A stretch of DNA of 64,000 nucleotides from DASRWT01 sp963748485 (GCA_963748485.1 CAVVJF010000009.1:744001-808000), one strand, 5' to 3'. Positions 17,474 through 27,075 are shown, numbered from the stretch's first letter. Notes: a model not told the origin generated them from the sequence alone. Program-made: numbers and translations.

Positions 17474-18064
17474 TCACGGCGTTTCGCGCGTCGGTGGCGC
17501 TTCTACCGGCAGTCCTCGTGCCCTGCTTCGTGCGTCCAGGCGAGTCCGACGGAGGGTGGAGCAGAACCCGTGCTTGTTCTGGTCGAGGTTCAGCGGCAGG
17601 ACGAGCGTCTGGATCAACGTCGCCTCCAGCTCGCGTGGCCGCTCCGTCTCAGCCCAGCATACCCGCGCGTTCTCGGCCATCCACTCAGTCAGGCGATCCT
17701 CGGCACCGTCGAAGGTCAACCGTCTGCCGGAGCCGACGCGACGGAGGGTGGTGGTGCCTAGGACCGGTTCCAACACGCAGCCGAGGGTGAGGCGCAACGT
17801 GGAGCCCTCGGCATTCCCTCTAAAGTGGTACCGGACGCGGCTGCGGAGGTTCTGCGTACTCACGTCCCGGCCCGGCGATATGCCTACGTAGAGGAGCGTG
17901 AAGTCGTCGCGCGTGACGCACCCCTCGCAGGGCACGCCAGTCGGAGCGGTGCGGAAGAACCAGCCGTAGACGCCTGGGGTGCGTGGTGGAAGCTGGGGGT
18001 TGCCCTGGAGATCGGACCAGGCGTAGAGCTGGGCTCTCAGAAGTTCCGCGGTGGTGTGTTCCAT
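17474..18064 (-). CDS. GIY-YIG nuclease-fold protein
   Basis: 196 aa from ATG 18064, preceded by GAAGGGAAGG; the open frame reaches 18175, but this start has the best ribosome site. The GIY-YIG core is clear: P-G-V-Y-G-W-F-F (about residues 29-36), then D-F-T-L-L-Y-V-G-I-S-P-G-R, a conserved Arg region (L-R-S-R-V-R-Y-H-F-R-G-N-A) and a Glu-led helix (E-L-E-A-T-L-I-Q-T-L-V-L-P-L-N-L) with the closing N-x-x-x-H. Several cysteines lie between the two motifs (V-P-C-E-G-C). It is first gene of a two-gene unit with a PD-(D/E)XK protein. Possible roles are DNA repair or defence. Confidence 0.75.
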   Translation of the reverse strand: MEHTTAELLRAQLYAWSDLQGNPQLPPRTPGVYGWFFRTAPTGVPCEGCVTRDDFTLLYVGISPGRDVSTQNLRSRVRYHFRGNAEGSTLRLTLGCVLEPVLGTTTLRRVGSGRRLTFDGAEDRLTEWMAENARVCWAETERPRELEATLIQTLVLPLNLDQNKHGFCSTLRRTRLDARSRARGLPVEAPPTRETP

Positions 18065-18573
18065 CGGCCTTCCCTTCACATCTTCACGGGCACAGCAACT
18101 CGGCACGTCAGGAATCTCACCGAACTGGCGCTCCGCCATAAGCATCCTCCGTGCTAGTTGAACCACCGCCCGCAAACGATGGTGGGGCGCCGCCCGACCG
18201 GGCCCAATTCAGGGAAGGAGGCCCGTCTCAAATACCTACCCCAAGATGGGGGCTCGCGCGCACTGGTTTTCCCAGCGTTTAAAGGCGAGGACGTGGGCGT
18301 GTCACAAATAAATGATAGGGGGCGCGTGGTGGGGGCGACGGCGAGCGCCGGCACCGCGGTCGCCCTGCGGAGTACGGGCCCGCCTGTGCGGCTGCGTAGG
18401 CGTAGTCCGCGAGCAGGCGGAGGGATGCGGCTCGGGGTGCCGGTGGGGCGCGACGGGCGGGCGAGAGGTCCGGGAGGGTCAGATAGCCCCCGGAGGGGCT
18501 GAGTGCCGAGAGGCACTGACAAGCCCCCCGACCAGACGGGAACGGGACCCACGAGGGGCCGCGACGGGACCGG

Positions 18574-19211
18574 CTAGGCGGCGACGAGTTCGAGGTGCAA
18601 TCGGACGGTCGGAGCCACGTCGGCAGAGTCCCCTTGGGGCCACCACCGACCTGGCTCCTCGCCGTCGGCCCGGACGCGCGGCGCAGGAGCGCAGGGACGA
18701 CGGCGCCGAGGATCAGGGGCGTCGAAGCGGTCGCTGTCACCTCGTAACGCGGTCGTCCCAATCCGACGACCGGCTTAAAGACGAATCGGCCGGCGACGAA
18801 CTTCTTCACGATCGGGCGCGCCTGTAAGGCGTGCCGTGCGAGGAGTCCGGCCCAGTCGCGCGCGACCGCGCGCTGAGCGGTGGCCTCGAGGGCCGCGAGA
18901 TCCTGCCCCTGGAGGTGGACGAGCGCGGTCCGGCGCTTCAAGCGGTCCCCGACTTCGGCCTGCTGCCGCTCCACGTCGGCGAGCTTCGCGCGGAGCGCGC
19001 GCGACTCGCCGCCGTCCGCAATGGCGTCAACGACGTGCGCCTGCTGCCGCTCGAGCTTCCGGCTCGCGGCCTCCAGTGCGGCACGTTCGGCCGTCGCCGT
19101 GGTGCCGGTCGCGGCCAGTCGCGCGGCGAGTTCACGGACAGTCCGCCTGACGATGTCCGGACTGAATACCTGCGCTTCGACGAGGGACAGAATCGCCTTG
19201 TCCGCGGTCAT
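18574..19211 (-). pseudogene. Large serine recombinase, C-terminal fragment, frameshifted
   Basis: From 19211 the frame gives the coiled-coil end of a serine recombinase (V-F-S-P-D-I-V-R-R-T-V-R-E-L-A-A-R-L, long Ala/Arg/Gln helix, then A-R-P-I-V-K-K-F-V-A-G-R-F-V-F-K-P and R-Y-E-V-T-A-T-A-S). Near 18640-18700 the frame shifts; the neighbouring frame then gives a natural ending (A-D-V-A-P-T-V-R-L-H-L-E-L-V-A-A, stop at 18574). The catalytic and zinc-ribbon domains are missing. The downstream 18176-18573 hold only its out-of-frame read-through. Confidence 0.7.
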
Positions 19212-19765
19212 GACCTAGAGCCGGTTGCCGCACACCCTGAGGCCGCGCTGCCGCCGCGTCGTGCTCTGATCGTCATCGTAAGACTAAGGTCCAATTGCCG
19301 GGCGCCGAACCATTCATCTACTGTTTCCGAAGCATCGCGCCTGTCCGGGAGCTTGGGGACCTCGATCCTATCAACCGCGTCAAAAACCGAGCCCCTGTGC
19401 GCAGGGTAAGTCGGTAAGAGGAGACGCGATACTTCCCACCACGAGCCCGATGTCACACCTGATCCAATCTCGCTTGGCGGTCCCGCTGTTCGATAAGACG
19501 ATCACTGGCCCTCTCAGTAACGTACCTGTGTACGCTGAAGTGGGCATCACCGTCACATTGCCCCCCTTGTACGATCCTGGAACCCAGGGCGCGCGTCGCG
19601 AAAAGTGCGGGGATACAGAAAGTGCGGGGATACAGCCGGATTGACCTGACAAGGTCGTTGTGAGACCCCGGGCACCCGCTCGAACAGCGGACCCGAGTTA
19701 TCAAGCCGGCTTGAGCATATTCCGTCATGCTGCGGTTCCCGATGGACTAGACCTAGGAGGTCACC
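19212..19765 (+). other. Intergenic region, no gene recognised; short tandem duplication
   Basis: No supported coding region is seen on either strand. A 17-base unit (AAGTGCGGGGATACAG plus one base) is repeated in tandem around 19601-19635. The region just before 19766 provides the ribosome site (GGAGGTCACC) of the subtilase gene. Confidence 0.4.
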
Positions 19766-21934
19766 ATGGCGAAGCGTCCTGTGGCGCTGAATGTCGAGTC
19801 GAACGCAATTGTCGTGGGAGCACGTCAACTGAAGCTGTGGGTACAGGCGCCGCTCGATCCCGAAATCACGAGAAGTGCCGTCGAGTTGCGCGCCGTCCCA
19901 TCCAGCGTTCAGCTCTCGGCGCAGGGTCGCACGGCCACGGTGATCCCCGACAGCGACTTGGCCCCGGGGCCGCACATCCTCAGCGTCGGCGAGCTTGTAT
20001 CGACCAAAGGCAAAAGGATTGCGGAACCATTTGTTGTGCCGTTCTTCGTGAGTGATTCCAGGGCGAAGATCCGCTCGTCGCTCTTTGTGCAAAGCATCGT
20101 ACGCCTTCAGGTCGAGCGTCTGGGTACCATGCGTGTATCAGCAGCTAAAAGACCGGAGGGCCGCTTCATCGAGCTCATCAAGGCGGTCGACCGTAAGAGC
20201 CGCCGGCCAGTCGATCTCGCCTTCGATGATCGCGGTAGGCGTATCGATGCCGACAAAGTGTTTGCAACGATCGGGCGAGCCCGGCAGAAACATTTCGGCA
20301 AGCTGCATCCCGCGCTGAAAGCCGCCGTCGAACGCAGCGGCAAAGACAAGCCGCTGGACGTCGCCGTATGGATAACGGTGCCGCCGCTGGAGCTCCCCGA
20401 AAAGCGCACCCGCGGCGCCACAGCCAAGCCGCCGCGCGCCGAGGCCGAGCATACAAAGCGCATCGCCGAACTCACGCAGCGTGCGTGCGAGCTCCTGCGC
20501 GAACACGGGGCAAAGGCGCCGCGTCCCGATCCGCGTGTCCCCGTTGTGTTTGCGCGGGTCCCGGCCCGGGCTCTCGAGGCGCTGCAAAAGCGCAAAGAGG
20601 TGGCGGCGATCTTTCTGCACGAGACCAGAGGCGAGCTGGATCTGACGAACTCGATGGCGATCGCCCAGTCGACCCAGGTTCAATCCACGCTGAGTCTTAC
20701 TGGCAGGGGTGTCAACGTTGCCGTATATGAGGATGGCCCCGACGACACAACGAACCTCGCGATCACCGCGCGGTTTCTGACCAACCCCGACACCGACGAT
20801 CACTCTCGCCACACGCACGGGATTATCCGCAACACTGAGCCAGGACAGCCTCACGGGCACGCCCGAGGATGCAACCTGCACTCAGCGAACAGCATGGACC
20901 TTGACGCCGTAGCGTGGGCCGCGCAGACTCGTGGCTGCACCGTCATCAGCCAGAGCTTTCATCGAAGCTCCGAGCAGACGGAGTCCGGGCTGTCGTTCGA
21001 TGACATGTACAAAGACTACCTGGCCCTGCGATGGCCGTATCCCACGATCCTGCACGCTGCGGGCAATGGCAGCAGCACCGAGTTCGTCAACCACAAAGGT
21101 TACAACACGCTCACCGTCGGCAACCATAACGACACCGCCACCGCCATGGCGGGCGACTCGGTTTTTCGCAATCCGGCATCGGCCCACAGCGATCGCGAGT
21201 TGCCCGAGCTGGCTGCGAATGGAACCTCCGTTACGGCCGTCAACCTGACCAAGAGCGGCACCAGCATGGCGGCCCCGGCAGCCGCCGGATGCACGGCCTT
21301 GATGCAGGAGGCGGATGCGACTCTGCAATCCTGGCCGGAGGGCTGCCGCGCGATCCTGCTGGCCGGTGCCGACAGAAACGTCACGGGTAATACATGGTGG
21401 ACGGACAGAAACGCCGCCGTCGACGCCTCTGATGGCTCCGGCTCGGTTGATGCTCTCGAGAGCGTGCGGATCACACGAAGCCGACGTACGCGCGGAGCCG
21501 CGGCGAGCCGGCGCGGTTGGGACGTGGGGACCCTGCGTACCAGCGACATCGGCGTCGCGGACGAAACGACGTTCACCTACAACGTAACCGTGCCGCGTCT
21601 CCTCTTCGGGGCGCGGGTGAAGGTTGCGCTGGCCTGGGACAGCACTGCAATGATGTTCACGCTACCTTTCCCTTTCATACAGCTCCCGATTAGCGTATTG
21701 ACCGTCGATCTCGACTTGATGGTCTACGATCGTACCGGCGCGTTGGTCGGCTACAGCGGCTCCTGGGATAACAGCTACGAGGTCGCCGAGTTTGCCGCCC
21801 GCGCAAGCGAGACGTACACCATCAAGATTCGCCGCTGGTCGGGAGATGCTGACGTCTGGTATGGCATCGCGTGGACGGTGCAGGGCACATCGGTCATACG
21901 GCCCGACTGGGACCTTGCCGTGGGCGGCCGCTGA
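19766..21934 (+). CDS. Subtilisin-like serine peptidase (family S8)
   Basis: 722 aa, ATG 19766 with GGAGG. The catalytic triad is in order: Asp323 (V-A-V-Y-E-D-G-P), His351 (H-T-H-G-I-I), Ser500 (G-T-S-M-A-A-P). The oxyanion Asn region is A-A-G-N-G. Residues 1-120 form an immunoglobulin-like module, 120-310 a charged prodomain-like part, and 520-722 a C-terminal beta domain (V-D-L-D-L-M-V-Y-D) resembling P-domains or prepeptidase C-terminal domains. There is no N-terminal signal peptide, which is unusual for an S8 enzyme of this size and suggests intracellular action or a non-Sec route. It is a single gene, flanked by mobile debris. Confidence 0.85.
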   Translation: MAKRPVALNVESNAIVVGARQLKLWVQAPLDPEITRSAVELRAVPSSVQLSAQGRTATVIPDSDLAPGPHILSVGELVSTKGKRIAEPFVVPFFVSDSRAKIRSSLFVQSIVRLQVERLGTMRVSAAKRPEGRFIELIKAVDRKSRRPVDLAFDDRGRRIDADKVFATIGRARQKHFGKLHPALKAAVERSGKDKPLDVAVWITVPPLELPEKRTRGATAKPPRAEAEHTKRIAELTQRACELLREHGAKAPRPDPRVPVVFARVPARALEALQKRKEVAAIFLHETRGELDLTNSMAIAQSTQVQSTLSLTGRGVNVAVYEDGPDDTTNLAITARFLTNPDTDDHSRHTHGIIRNTEPGQPHGHARGCNLHSANSMDLDAVAWAAQTRGCTVISQSFHRSSEQTESGLSFDDMYKDYLALRWPYPTILHAAGNGSSTEFVNHKGYNTLTVGNHNDTATAMAGDSVFRNPASAHSDRELPELAANGTSVTAVNLTKSGTSMAAPAAAGCTALMQEADATLQSWPEGCRAILLAGADRNVTGNTWWTDRNAAVDASDGSGSVDALESVRITRSRRTRGAAASRRGWDVGTLRTSDIGVADETTFTYNVTVPRLLFGARVKVALAWDSTAMMFTLPFPFIQLPISVLTVDLDLMVYDRTGALVGYSGSWDNSYEVAEFAARASETYTIKIRRWSGDADVWYGIAWTVQGTSVIRPDWDLAVGGR

Positions 21935-22313
21935 GCTGTGCCGTGGGCTCACATCTGAACGTGGCGTGCCGCATACAGACTGTAGCTGTCGCGTCACCTC
22001 GCGTTGAGGCTGGGAGCATCTCGCTACAGCTTCTATGGCTGCGCCGTGCGGCGCGGCTTGGTCCCGCGCCGGCGGCGCCCGACAGGATCGCCGCAGAAGG
22101 TGCTGACTGGGAGTGGTGCCTGGTCCTGTCATCCGGCGCGCTGCCGGCCGGTGTTGCTGACTCCGCCTGGCTGTTCGATCGCACACCGGCCGCCGTGGCC
22201 CTCGCGCCCTGGAGCGCCGCGCGCTTCTCGTGCGCAAGCGCCGGTTCACGGCGAACGGCACGCGGATCACGCTGGGCGACCGCCTGCTCGTCCCGTGGCA
22301 GAGGATACTCGAG
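21935..22313 (+). other. Intergenic region between subtilase and IS91-like copy D
   Basis: Just after the subtilase stop there is GCTGTGCCGTGGGCTC, one mismatch from the first 16 bases of the dispersed repeat and in the opposite orientation to copy D. The rest keeps open frames in several phases because of GC content, but none has recognisable motifs or a good ribosome site. Confidence 0.35.
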
Positions 22314-22430
22314 AGGATAGGTAACATGAACGCCTTCCGGCGGCGGTGGCCCCGTCCGTGGGCCCCGGCCCCGTGACATAAGGTGCCACCCTCAGACGCT
22401 GGGCGCCCCCGGAGCCAACGGCACAGCGCA
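22314..22430 (-). repeat. Dispersed repeat copy D, 3' end of inverted IS91-like element
   Basis: Inverted copy of the repeat (reading on + : GAGGATAGGTAACATGAACG, then GCCCCGTGACATAAGGTGCC, then GGAGCCAACGGCACAGC). It is followed on the right by the same ~80-base spacer (CGAGCGAGCC region) that links transposase C-terminus to repeat A in copy 1. This shared arrangement is the main evidence that the repeat belongs to the element. Confidence 0.7.
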
Positions 22431-22519
22431 CATTAGCGGCCGGCTCGCGGGTCGAGCGAGCCGATCCGGGTGAGCGACATGCCAGGCCAGACACACCGCC
22501 ACCGTCAACCGGCCACGGA

Positions 22520-22835
22520 CCGGCCGGAGCAGCATCAATGGCGCGTCGTGAAGCCTCCGCCGTGCCCCCGAGCAGATCGGATCAGGATGCGGCAGCGCCG
22601 AGCCCCGGTGGGGCGGGGCCGGGGCTCGGCCCAGAGGCGCCGACCCCCACGTGCGCGAGGATCCTCCGGATGACGGCGGGATCGTGCAGGGTGGCGATCA
22701 GGCGCAGCCGTCCCCCACAATGGGGACACGCCAGGACATCAATGGCAAATGCCACGGTGCATGAGAGCCGCCCAGGTCCAGGCGCGTGGGGTGGGCTTCA
22801 CTCCGGCATCGTCCGGGCCTGCGGTCAGGGCGTCA
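22520..22835 (-). pseudogene. IS91-family transposase, C-terminal fragment (inverted copy)
   Basis: On the minus strand the sequence matches 4080-4400 of copy 1: the zinc motif C-P-H-C-G-G-R-L-R-L-I-A-T-L-H-D-P and A-H-V-G-V-G-A-S-G-P-S-P-G. One extra base upstream of the zinc motif breaks the frame (near 22755). The N-terminal two thirds are missing, and the fragment joins directly to the 5' end segment at ~22836. Confidence 0.7.
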
Positions 22836-23070
22836 ACCGGGACAATGCTGAGAGATTGATACGCCGAACATGGTGATGACGGCGGCCGAACCGCTGCCGG
22901 CAGTGAGTCTACGTTCCGGAACGGTGGGGAGGACGACCTCGCGCCCGTCGATCACGGGGTGTGACCCGGGGAGGGCGGTGGTCTAGGTGTCCTTTGCTTG
23001 GCTGGATCTGGATTTGTCCTACTCGCCTCCAGAGCACATCGAGCCTCCTGATGTAGCACAGGGAGTGCTC
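22836..23070 (-). mobile_element. IS91-like element copy D, 5' end region
   Basis: Reverse complement of the transposase-proximal part of 3369-3739 and 8411-8670, including the GTCCCGGTTGACGCCCTGA area next to the transposase and the CCTCCTGATGTAGCACAGGG area at the far end. The match ends at 23070, where it enters a TPR-regulator fragment, marking the insertion point or element end. Confidence 0.65.
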
Positions 23071-23282
23071 CCAGCCAGAAGCCCATTCCCATCTCGCGGT
23101 ACATCGTCGTGGCGGTCGTCAGATGCTCCTGGGCCTGCTCCCGCTTGCCCACGCGGCGGTACAGCTTGCCGAGCCCGAGGTGACAATGGGCGGCCGAGCG
23201 GGCGCATCCCGAGCTCGTCGGCCCGGGCGAGGGCCTGGCGGTAGTGCGCCTGGGCCGGCGGCCCCCTCCCGTCGGGCCGTAT
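23071..23282 (-). pseudogene. TPR regulator, C-terminal fragment
   Basis: Minus-strand frames give Q-A-H-Y-R-Q-A-L-A-R-A-D-E-L-G-M-R-P-L, then G-K-L-Y-R-R-V-G-K-R-E-Q-A-Q-E-H-L and Y-R-E-M-G-M-G-F-W-L, the usual C-terminal TPR tail of cyclase/ATPase regulators. A frameshift separates the two parts and the element copy D removes the last residues. It is related in type to the remnant at 15707-16525. Confidence 0.55.
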
Positions 23283-23342
23283 GAAGCGGAATCCTAACCG
23301 ATTGTTCGCCCACTATTTCGGGCTCAGGTCAACCGGCGCTGA

Positions 23343-26300
23343 CTACAGCTTGCGCGGCCGCATGAACTTGTACAGCGCACCGTGGAAATCGTCCGGCTCG
23401 AATTGATGGCCCGGCGGCACGGTGAGCTCCGAGATGGTCGTCTCTCGCGGCGTGATGCCCGAGGTTGGCGTCAAGTCGGGAGTCGCCGTGCCGATCGAGG
23501 TCGTCAGCTCCAGCAACGTCGACAAATCCACGTGCGCGCCGAACCGGGGCGGCGTCCCGCGCGAACCGCGGCGCACGAAGGGCTGGGGCGAAGGCCGCGG
23601 GTTGAGTAGATCCAGCACAGCGCTGAGATCCGCCGCCTCGTTGACACGCTGTCCGAAGCCTGTCAGCACATCGTTCGAAAGCTTGTCCCGGTTGTGCACG
23701 AGGATGGTCTTGAGAATGGACGTGTGGTCGAAGATGGTCCGGCTCTTCGAATGGGCGCTCACGTAGGGCGAAACCACGAACGCCGGCACGCGTACTCCCA
23801 GGTAGTTGGGACCGTCCGGGTGCAGTTTCGCGAAGCTGCGCTGCTCGCCACGAGCCGTGCCCGGTGGCGGCACGTGGTCGTAGAAGCCCCCGTGCTCGTC
23901 GTAGGTGATCACCAGCAGCACCTCGTCGAATCGATTTGTGTCCCAGATCAGATCGCAGACGCGCGAGATGAATTGTTGTCCGTGTGCGATGTCTGCCGGC
24001 GGATGATCGTCGTCCGCGGTTTTGAGCGGCGGAATGTCCGCGAAGTTAGGCTCGACGAACATCACGCGCGGCAGCGGACCCTGGCGGCGTAACGTGGCTT
24101 CGAACCCCACGTCCGGATCGTCGAGGGGAACCACGCTGGTGGAATCCAGGCGAAAGCGATCGAACATGCGGATGATGGACAGATCGCTCTCGAACAGGCG
24201 CCACTCGATCCGCGCGCCGTTCAATGCGTCGAAGATGTTGCGGTCCTTGATATAGCCGATGCGCGGATCGTCTATGTGGAAGTTTTCGAGCTCGGGAATC
24301 TTCCCCATGAGCGTCGCGAAGCGGTTAGGCCAGGTGGGACCGGGGTGCGCGGCAAACCAGCGCTCGCAGGTGCAGAACTCGTCCGCGAGCTTGTAGTAAG
24401 TCGGCAGCGCCGCCTCGCTGTACACTGTCATGGCCTGCTGCGGCGAATCCGAGCGTCGATACAAATCGCGCGGGAAGCCGAGCATGTCGCCCGTGCCGCG
24501 GCCCTGCTCCGTGCCGTCGCCGATCTGGAACTGCACCCGGTCGAACGAGTGCGCGGGCGACACCGGGATCGCGGTTCCGAGGTGTAGGTCGCGCGTGCGC
24601 ACCAGCGGCACGCCATTCATGAAACCGTGCACGCCCGCGTTCTTGACGCCGAATGGCGCGCCGTCATACGGATTCTCCGGATCTGGCCGCATGTGCATGA
24701 GATCGCCCAGCATGTGGTCGTAGGAGCGGTTCTCCATCATCACCACCACGATGCACTGGTGGCGATCCAGGCGGGCGAGCCGCTCACCTTCGGTGAGCAG
24801 GAAGTTCGGCGGCAGCTCGCGCGCGATGGACGCGGGTGCGGGCTCGGGCGGCGGAGGCGCGGGAGCGGGTGCAGGCGCCGGAGCGGGCGACGCGATGACA
24901 TCGTCGATGTCCGGCGGCTCGAACTCTCCGAGCGCATCGGCAAGCGAAAGGATCTCGATGATGCCGCCACCCTCGAGCGGGCCGCCTTCCAGCGGCGGGC
25001 GCACGATCTGACCGGGCTTCGGAATCACGGGGTCCGCGGAATTGCGGATCTTCCACGCGGCGTCCTGGAACTTGCACTCGTAGACCACGTTGCTTGCGCC
25101 CACCGCGCGTGACAGGAAGGCCTTGAGATACTTGAGCATGGTCTGCTGCTGGGCCTCGATGGTGTCCTCGATGATCTTGTTGATGTTCGTGGGCACGGAG
25201 GTGAACAGATCCACCACGGTCTTCGCGATCGAGCCGATGGCCGAAAGATCCACGTCCAGGAAGGAGAACGCGCGCAGCCGGTTGAGGCGGTGATCGAACG
25301 TCAGGACGATCTCGCCGAGATCGCCATTGAGCTTGGCGAGATCGAAGCCCCATACTGCCACCGCGGCTTTCGAGAACGCCGCTTCGATGCGAATGCATAC
25401 ATCATCAGGCTTCACTTCGGTGAGACGCAGGAGCTGTGCCTTGAAGAGAAGCGCCATCTTCTGGTCGCGGGTCAGGGTCACGCCCGGAATGGAGGCCCGG
25501 TCCGCGCGTTCGCCGTATTTGTCCCTCGCCAGCGTCTGCAGAGCAGCACCGGAGATCGACGTGATCTTTAGCGAGCGCAGCTTGGCATGCGAGGTCACCG
25601 GGCCGATGTCCTTTTCTTCGAACACCTGCTCGATGCCTACAAGCTCCGTGAGCTCGCGGCCCAGGGAGATGCGGGCCTTGCTGCCGCTGACCGACGCGTC
25701 CAGCACCAGCGCCTCGAGACCGACGCGGAACAAGTGGTTAGTCAGGCGGACGCCGAGCGAGGTGGTGCGGATGGGCACCTCCGCGATGCGGGCGTTCGCG
25801 CCCACGAAGATCTCTACCGGATCGGGGCCCAGCGGAGTGGCCACCACGCGGAACCAGGTAGTGCGGAGCACCGGCGCATCCGGGGTCGGAAACCCTTGCG
25901 GTTCGTAGCGAACGCTGCGGAAGCGTCCGTCCACGCCTTCGGGCAGCTCCCAGGTCGCGATGGGCTGATCCGAGCCCAGCACGAACAACTCCAGTCGGAC
26001 GGCAGAGTGGAAGACACCGCCGCCACCGCCTCCGCCACCACCTCCGCCTCCTCCGCCACCATCGGGCGGAAATGGCAACGGATCCAGGCCCCAGCCATCG
26101 AGAAAGTCGATGTCGAAGGGACTGTCGAACTTCGGTCCCACTTCGAACTTCATGACCGTGGGCGTGCCCGGAGGCGGCGATGAGGAGCTCAACGTCGTCG
26201 TCGGTAGCGAAGCAATGCGCTCCAGCGCCGCGGCGCGTATGGCTTCCGGCGAGGGAGGCGCATCCAGATGATGCGTGACCGTCACAGACCGCGAGAGAGT

Positions 26301-26579
26301 GCTGCCGCTCGAAAGCGGCGGCGGTTCACCGGACCGCCCGCCACTGCGCAGCCGTTCGCGCTGCAGTGCGACCCTCTGTTGCGGCGTCGCGCGGCGCGGC
26401 ATGGTCGTCACCAGAAGCTCAATAGTCGAGCCGCGGCCGTAGAAGTCCAGCGCGAAAGGCTGGTTCGGTCGGATCGGCGCCTGTGTCTGGAATCGCTCGA
26501 AGCGGCCGATCACCTGGGCGGTGTCGCCAAATTCGTTGTGAATGGTAACGAACCAATAGCCGCGGTCGTTGACTTCCAT
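23343..26579 (-). CDS. Phosphoesterase family protein (acid phosphatase/phospholipase C type) with large N-terminal extension
   Basis: 1078 aa, ATG 26579 with GAGG seven bases upstream; TTG 26585 is a weaker alternative. Residues ~605-1000 form the alkaline-phosphatase-superfamily phosphoesterase domain: I-V-V-V-M-M-E-N-R-S-Y-D-H-M-L (E616-N617 metal/nucleophile region), F-A-A-H-P-G-P-T-W-P-N-R, I-T-Y-D-E-H-G-G-F-Y-D-H-V-P and R-V-P-A-F-V-V-S-P. Residues 1-170 include a domain about resisting flow of vascular type (unrecognised), 173-187 is a run of about thirteen Gly, and 190-560 is an unrecognised beta-rich region; a Pro/Ala linker (P-A-P-A-P-A-P) precedes the enzyme domain. Typical family members are 400-700 aa and secreted; here no signal peptide is seen. 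The substrate is unknown. Confidence 0.8.
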   Translation of the reverse strand: MEVNDRGYWFVTIHNEFGDTAQVIGRFERFQTQAPIRPNQPFALDFYGRGSTIELLVTTMPRRATPQQRVALQRERLRSGGRSGEPPPLSSGSTLSRSVTVTHHLDAPPSPEAIRAAALERIASLPTTTLSSSSPPPGTPTVMKFEVGPKFDSPFDIDFLDGWGLDPLPFPPDGGGGGGGGGGGGGGGVFHSAVRLELFVLGSDQPIATWELPEGVDGRFRSVRYEPQGFPTPDAPVLRTTWFRVVATPLGPDPVEIFVGANARIAEVPIRTTSLGVRLTNHLFRVGLEALVLDASVSGSKARISLGRELTELVGIEQVFEEKDIGPVTSHAKLRSLKITSISGAALQTLARDKYGERADRASIPGVTLTRDQKMALLFKAQLLRLTEVKPDDVCIRIEAAFSKAAVAVWGFDLAKLNGDLGEIVLTFDHRLNRLRAFSFLDVDLSAIGSIAKTVVDLFTSVPTNINKIIEDTIEAQQQTMLKYLKAFLSRAVGASNVVYECKFQDAAWKIRNSADPVIPKPGQIVRPPLEGGPLEGGGIIEILSLADALGEFEPPDIDDVIASPAPAPAPAPAPPPPEPAPASIARELPPNFLLTEGERLARLDRHQCIVVVMMENRSYDHMLGDLMHMRPDPENPYDGAPFGVKNAGVHGFMNGVPLVRTRDLHLGTAIPVSPAHSFDRVQFQIGDGTEQGRGTGDMLGFPRDLYRRSDSPQQAMTVYSEAALPTYYKLADEFCTCERWFAAHPGPTWPNRFATLMGKIPELENFHIDDPRIGYIKDRNIFDALNGARIEWRLFESDLSIIRMFDRFRLDSTSVVPLDDPDVGFEATLRRQGPLPRVMFVEPNFADIPPLKTADDDHPPADIAHGQQFISRVCDLIWDTNRFDEVLLVITYDEHGGFYDHVPPPGTARGEQRSFAKLHPDGPNYLGVRVPAFVVSPYVSAHSKSRTIFDHTSILKTILVHNRDKLSNDVLTGFGQRVNEAADLSAVLDLLNPRPSPQPFVRRGSRGTPPRFGAHVDLSTLLELTTSIGTATPDLTPTSGITPRETTISELTVPPGHQFEPDDFHGALYKFMRPRKL

Positions 26580-26748
26580 GAGCAAACCTCGGCGGGCGCG
26601 ATAGAGTCGCCGCGTGAAGAGTTAGTGGCGTGGGATAGAGAACACGGTACGCCCGGACCGTAAAGCGAGAGAAATCCGCCCCTGATGGCGCGAGGGAAGA
26701 CGGGAGTGTCGCTCTCTGACTTCACCGTGGGGCGCACGGTGCCGAGCA

Positions 26749-27075
26749 TCATTCTTTCACCGGCGTGAGGATGGGAGCGCCCTTGGCCTTCAGTGCAGCA
26801 CCACGACGAACCTGGCCGGCTCCGTGTTGCTGGCGTTGCGCCCCACGACGTGAACATCGGTAGGCCCCTCGTAGAACGTCTGCCCTGCCTTGAGCGTGAC
26901 GGCAGGTTGGCCATTCACCTGCACGACGATCCGGCCCGCCCGGGTAGTCCGCGAGATCGATCGTGAACGGTTCCTTCACGTCTGCGGCTGCGGCCGGGAC
27001 GGCTGCGAGCATCAGGAGTGCCGCCAGGTAAGCCCGGAAGGCCCCTCCGTTGCCCACCGGCACGTTCCGGACCAA
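26749..27075 (-). pseudogene. Cupin-domain protein, frameshifted
   Basis: Begins with a signal peptide (A-Y-L-A-A-L-L-M-L-A-A-V-P-A-A-A-A) and F-T-I-D-L-A-D-Y-P-G. The frame then shifts; the next phase reads R-I-V-V-Q-V-N-G-Q-P-A-V-T-L-K-A-G-Q-T-F, then Y-E-G-P-T-D-V-H-V-V-G-R-N-A-S-N-T and F-V-V-V-L-H, a small single-domain cupin. A second shift restores the frame for the last residues (K-A-K-G-A-P-I-L-T-P-V-K-E). Two indels in ~300 bases suggest decay, or a sequence error. Confidence 0.65.
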
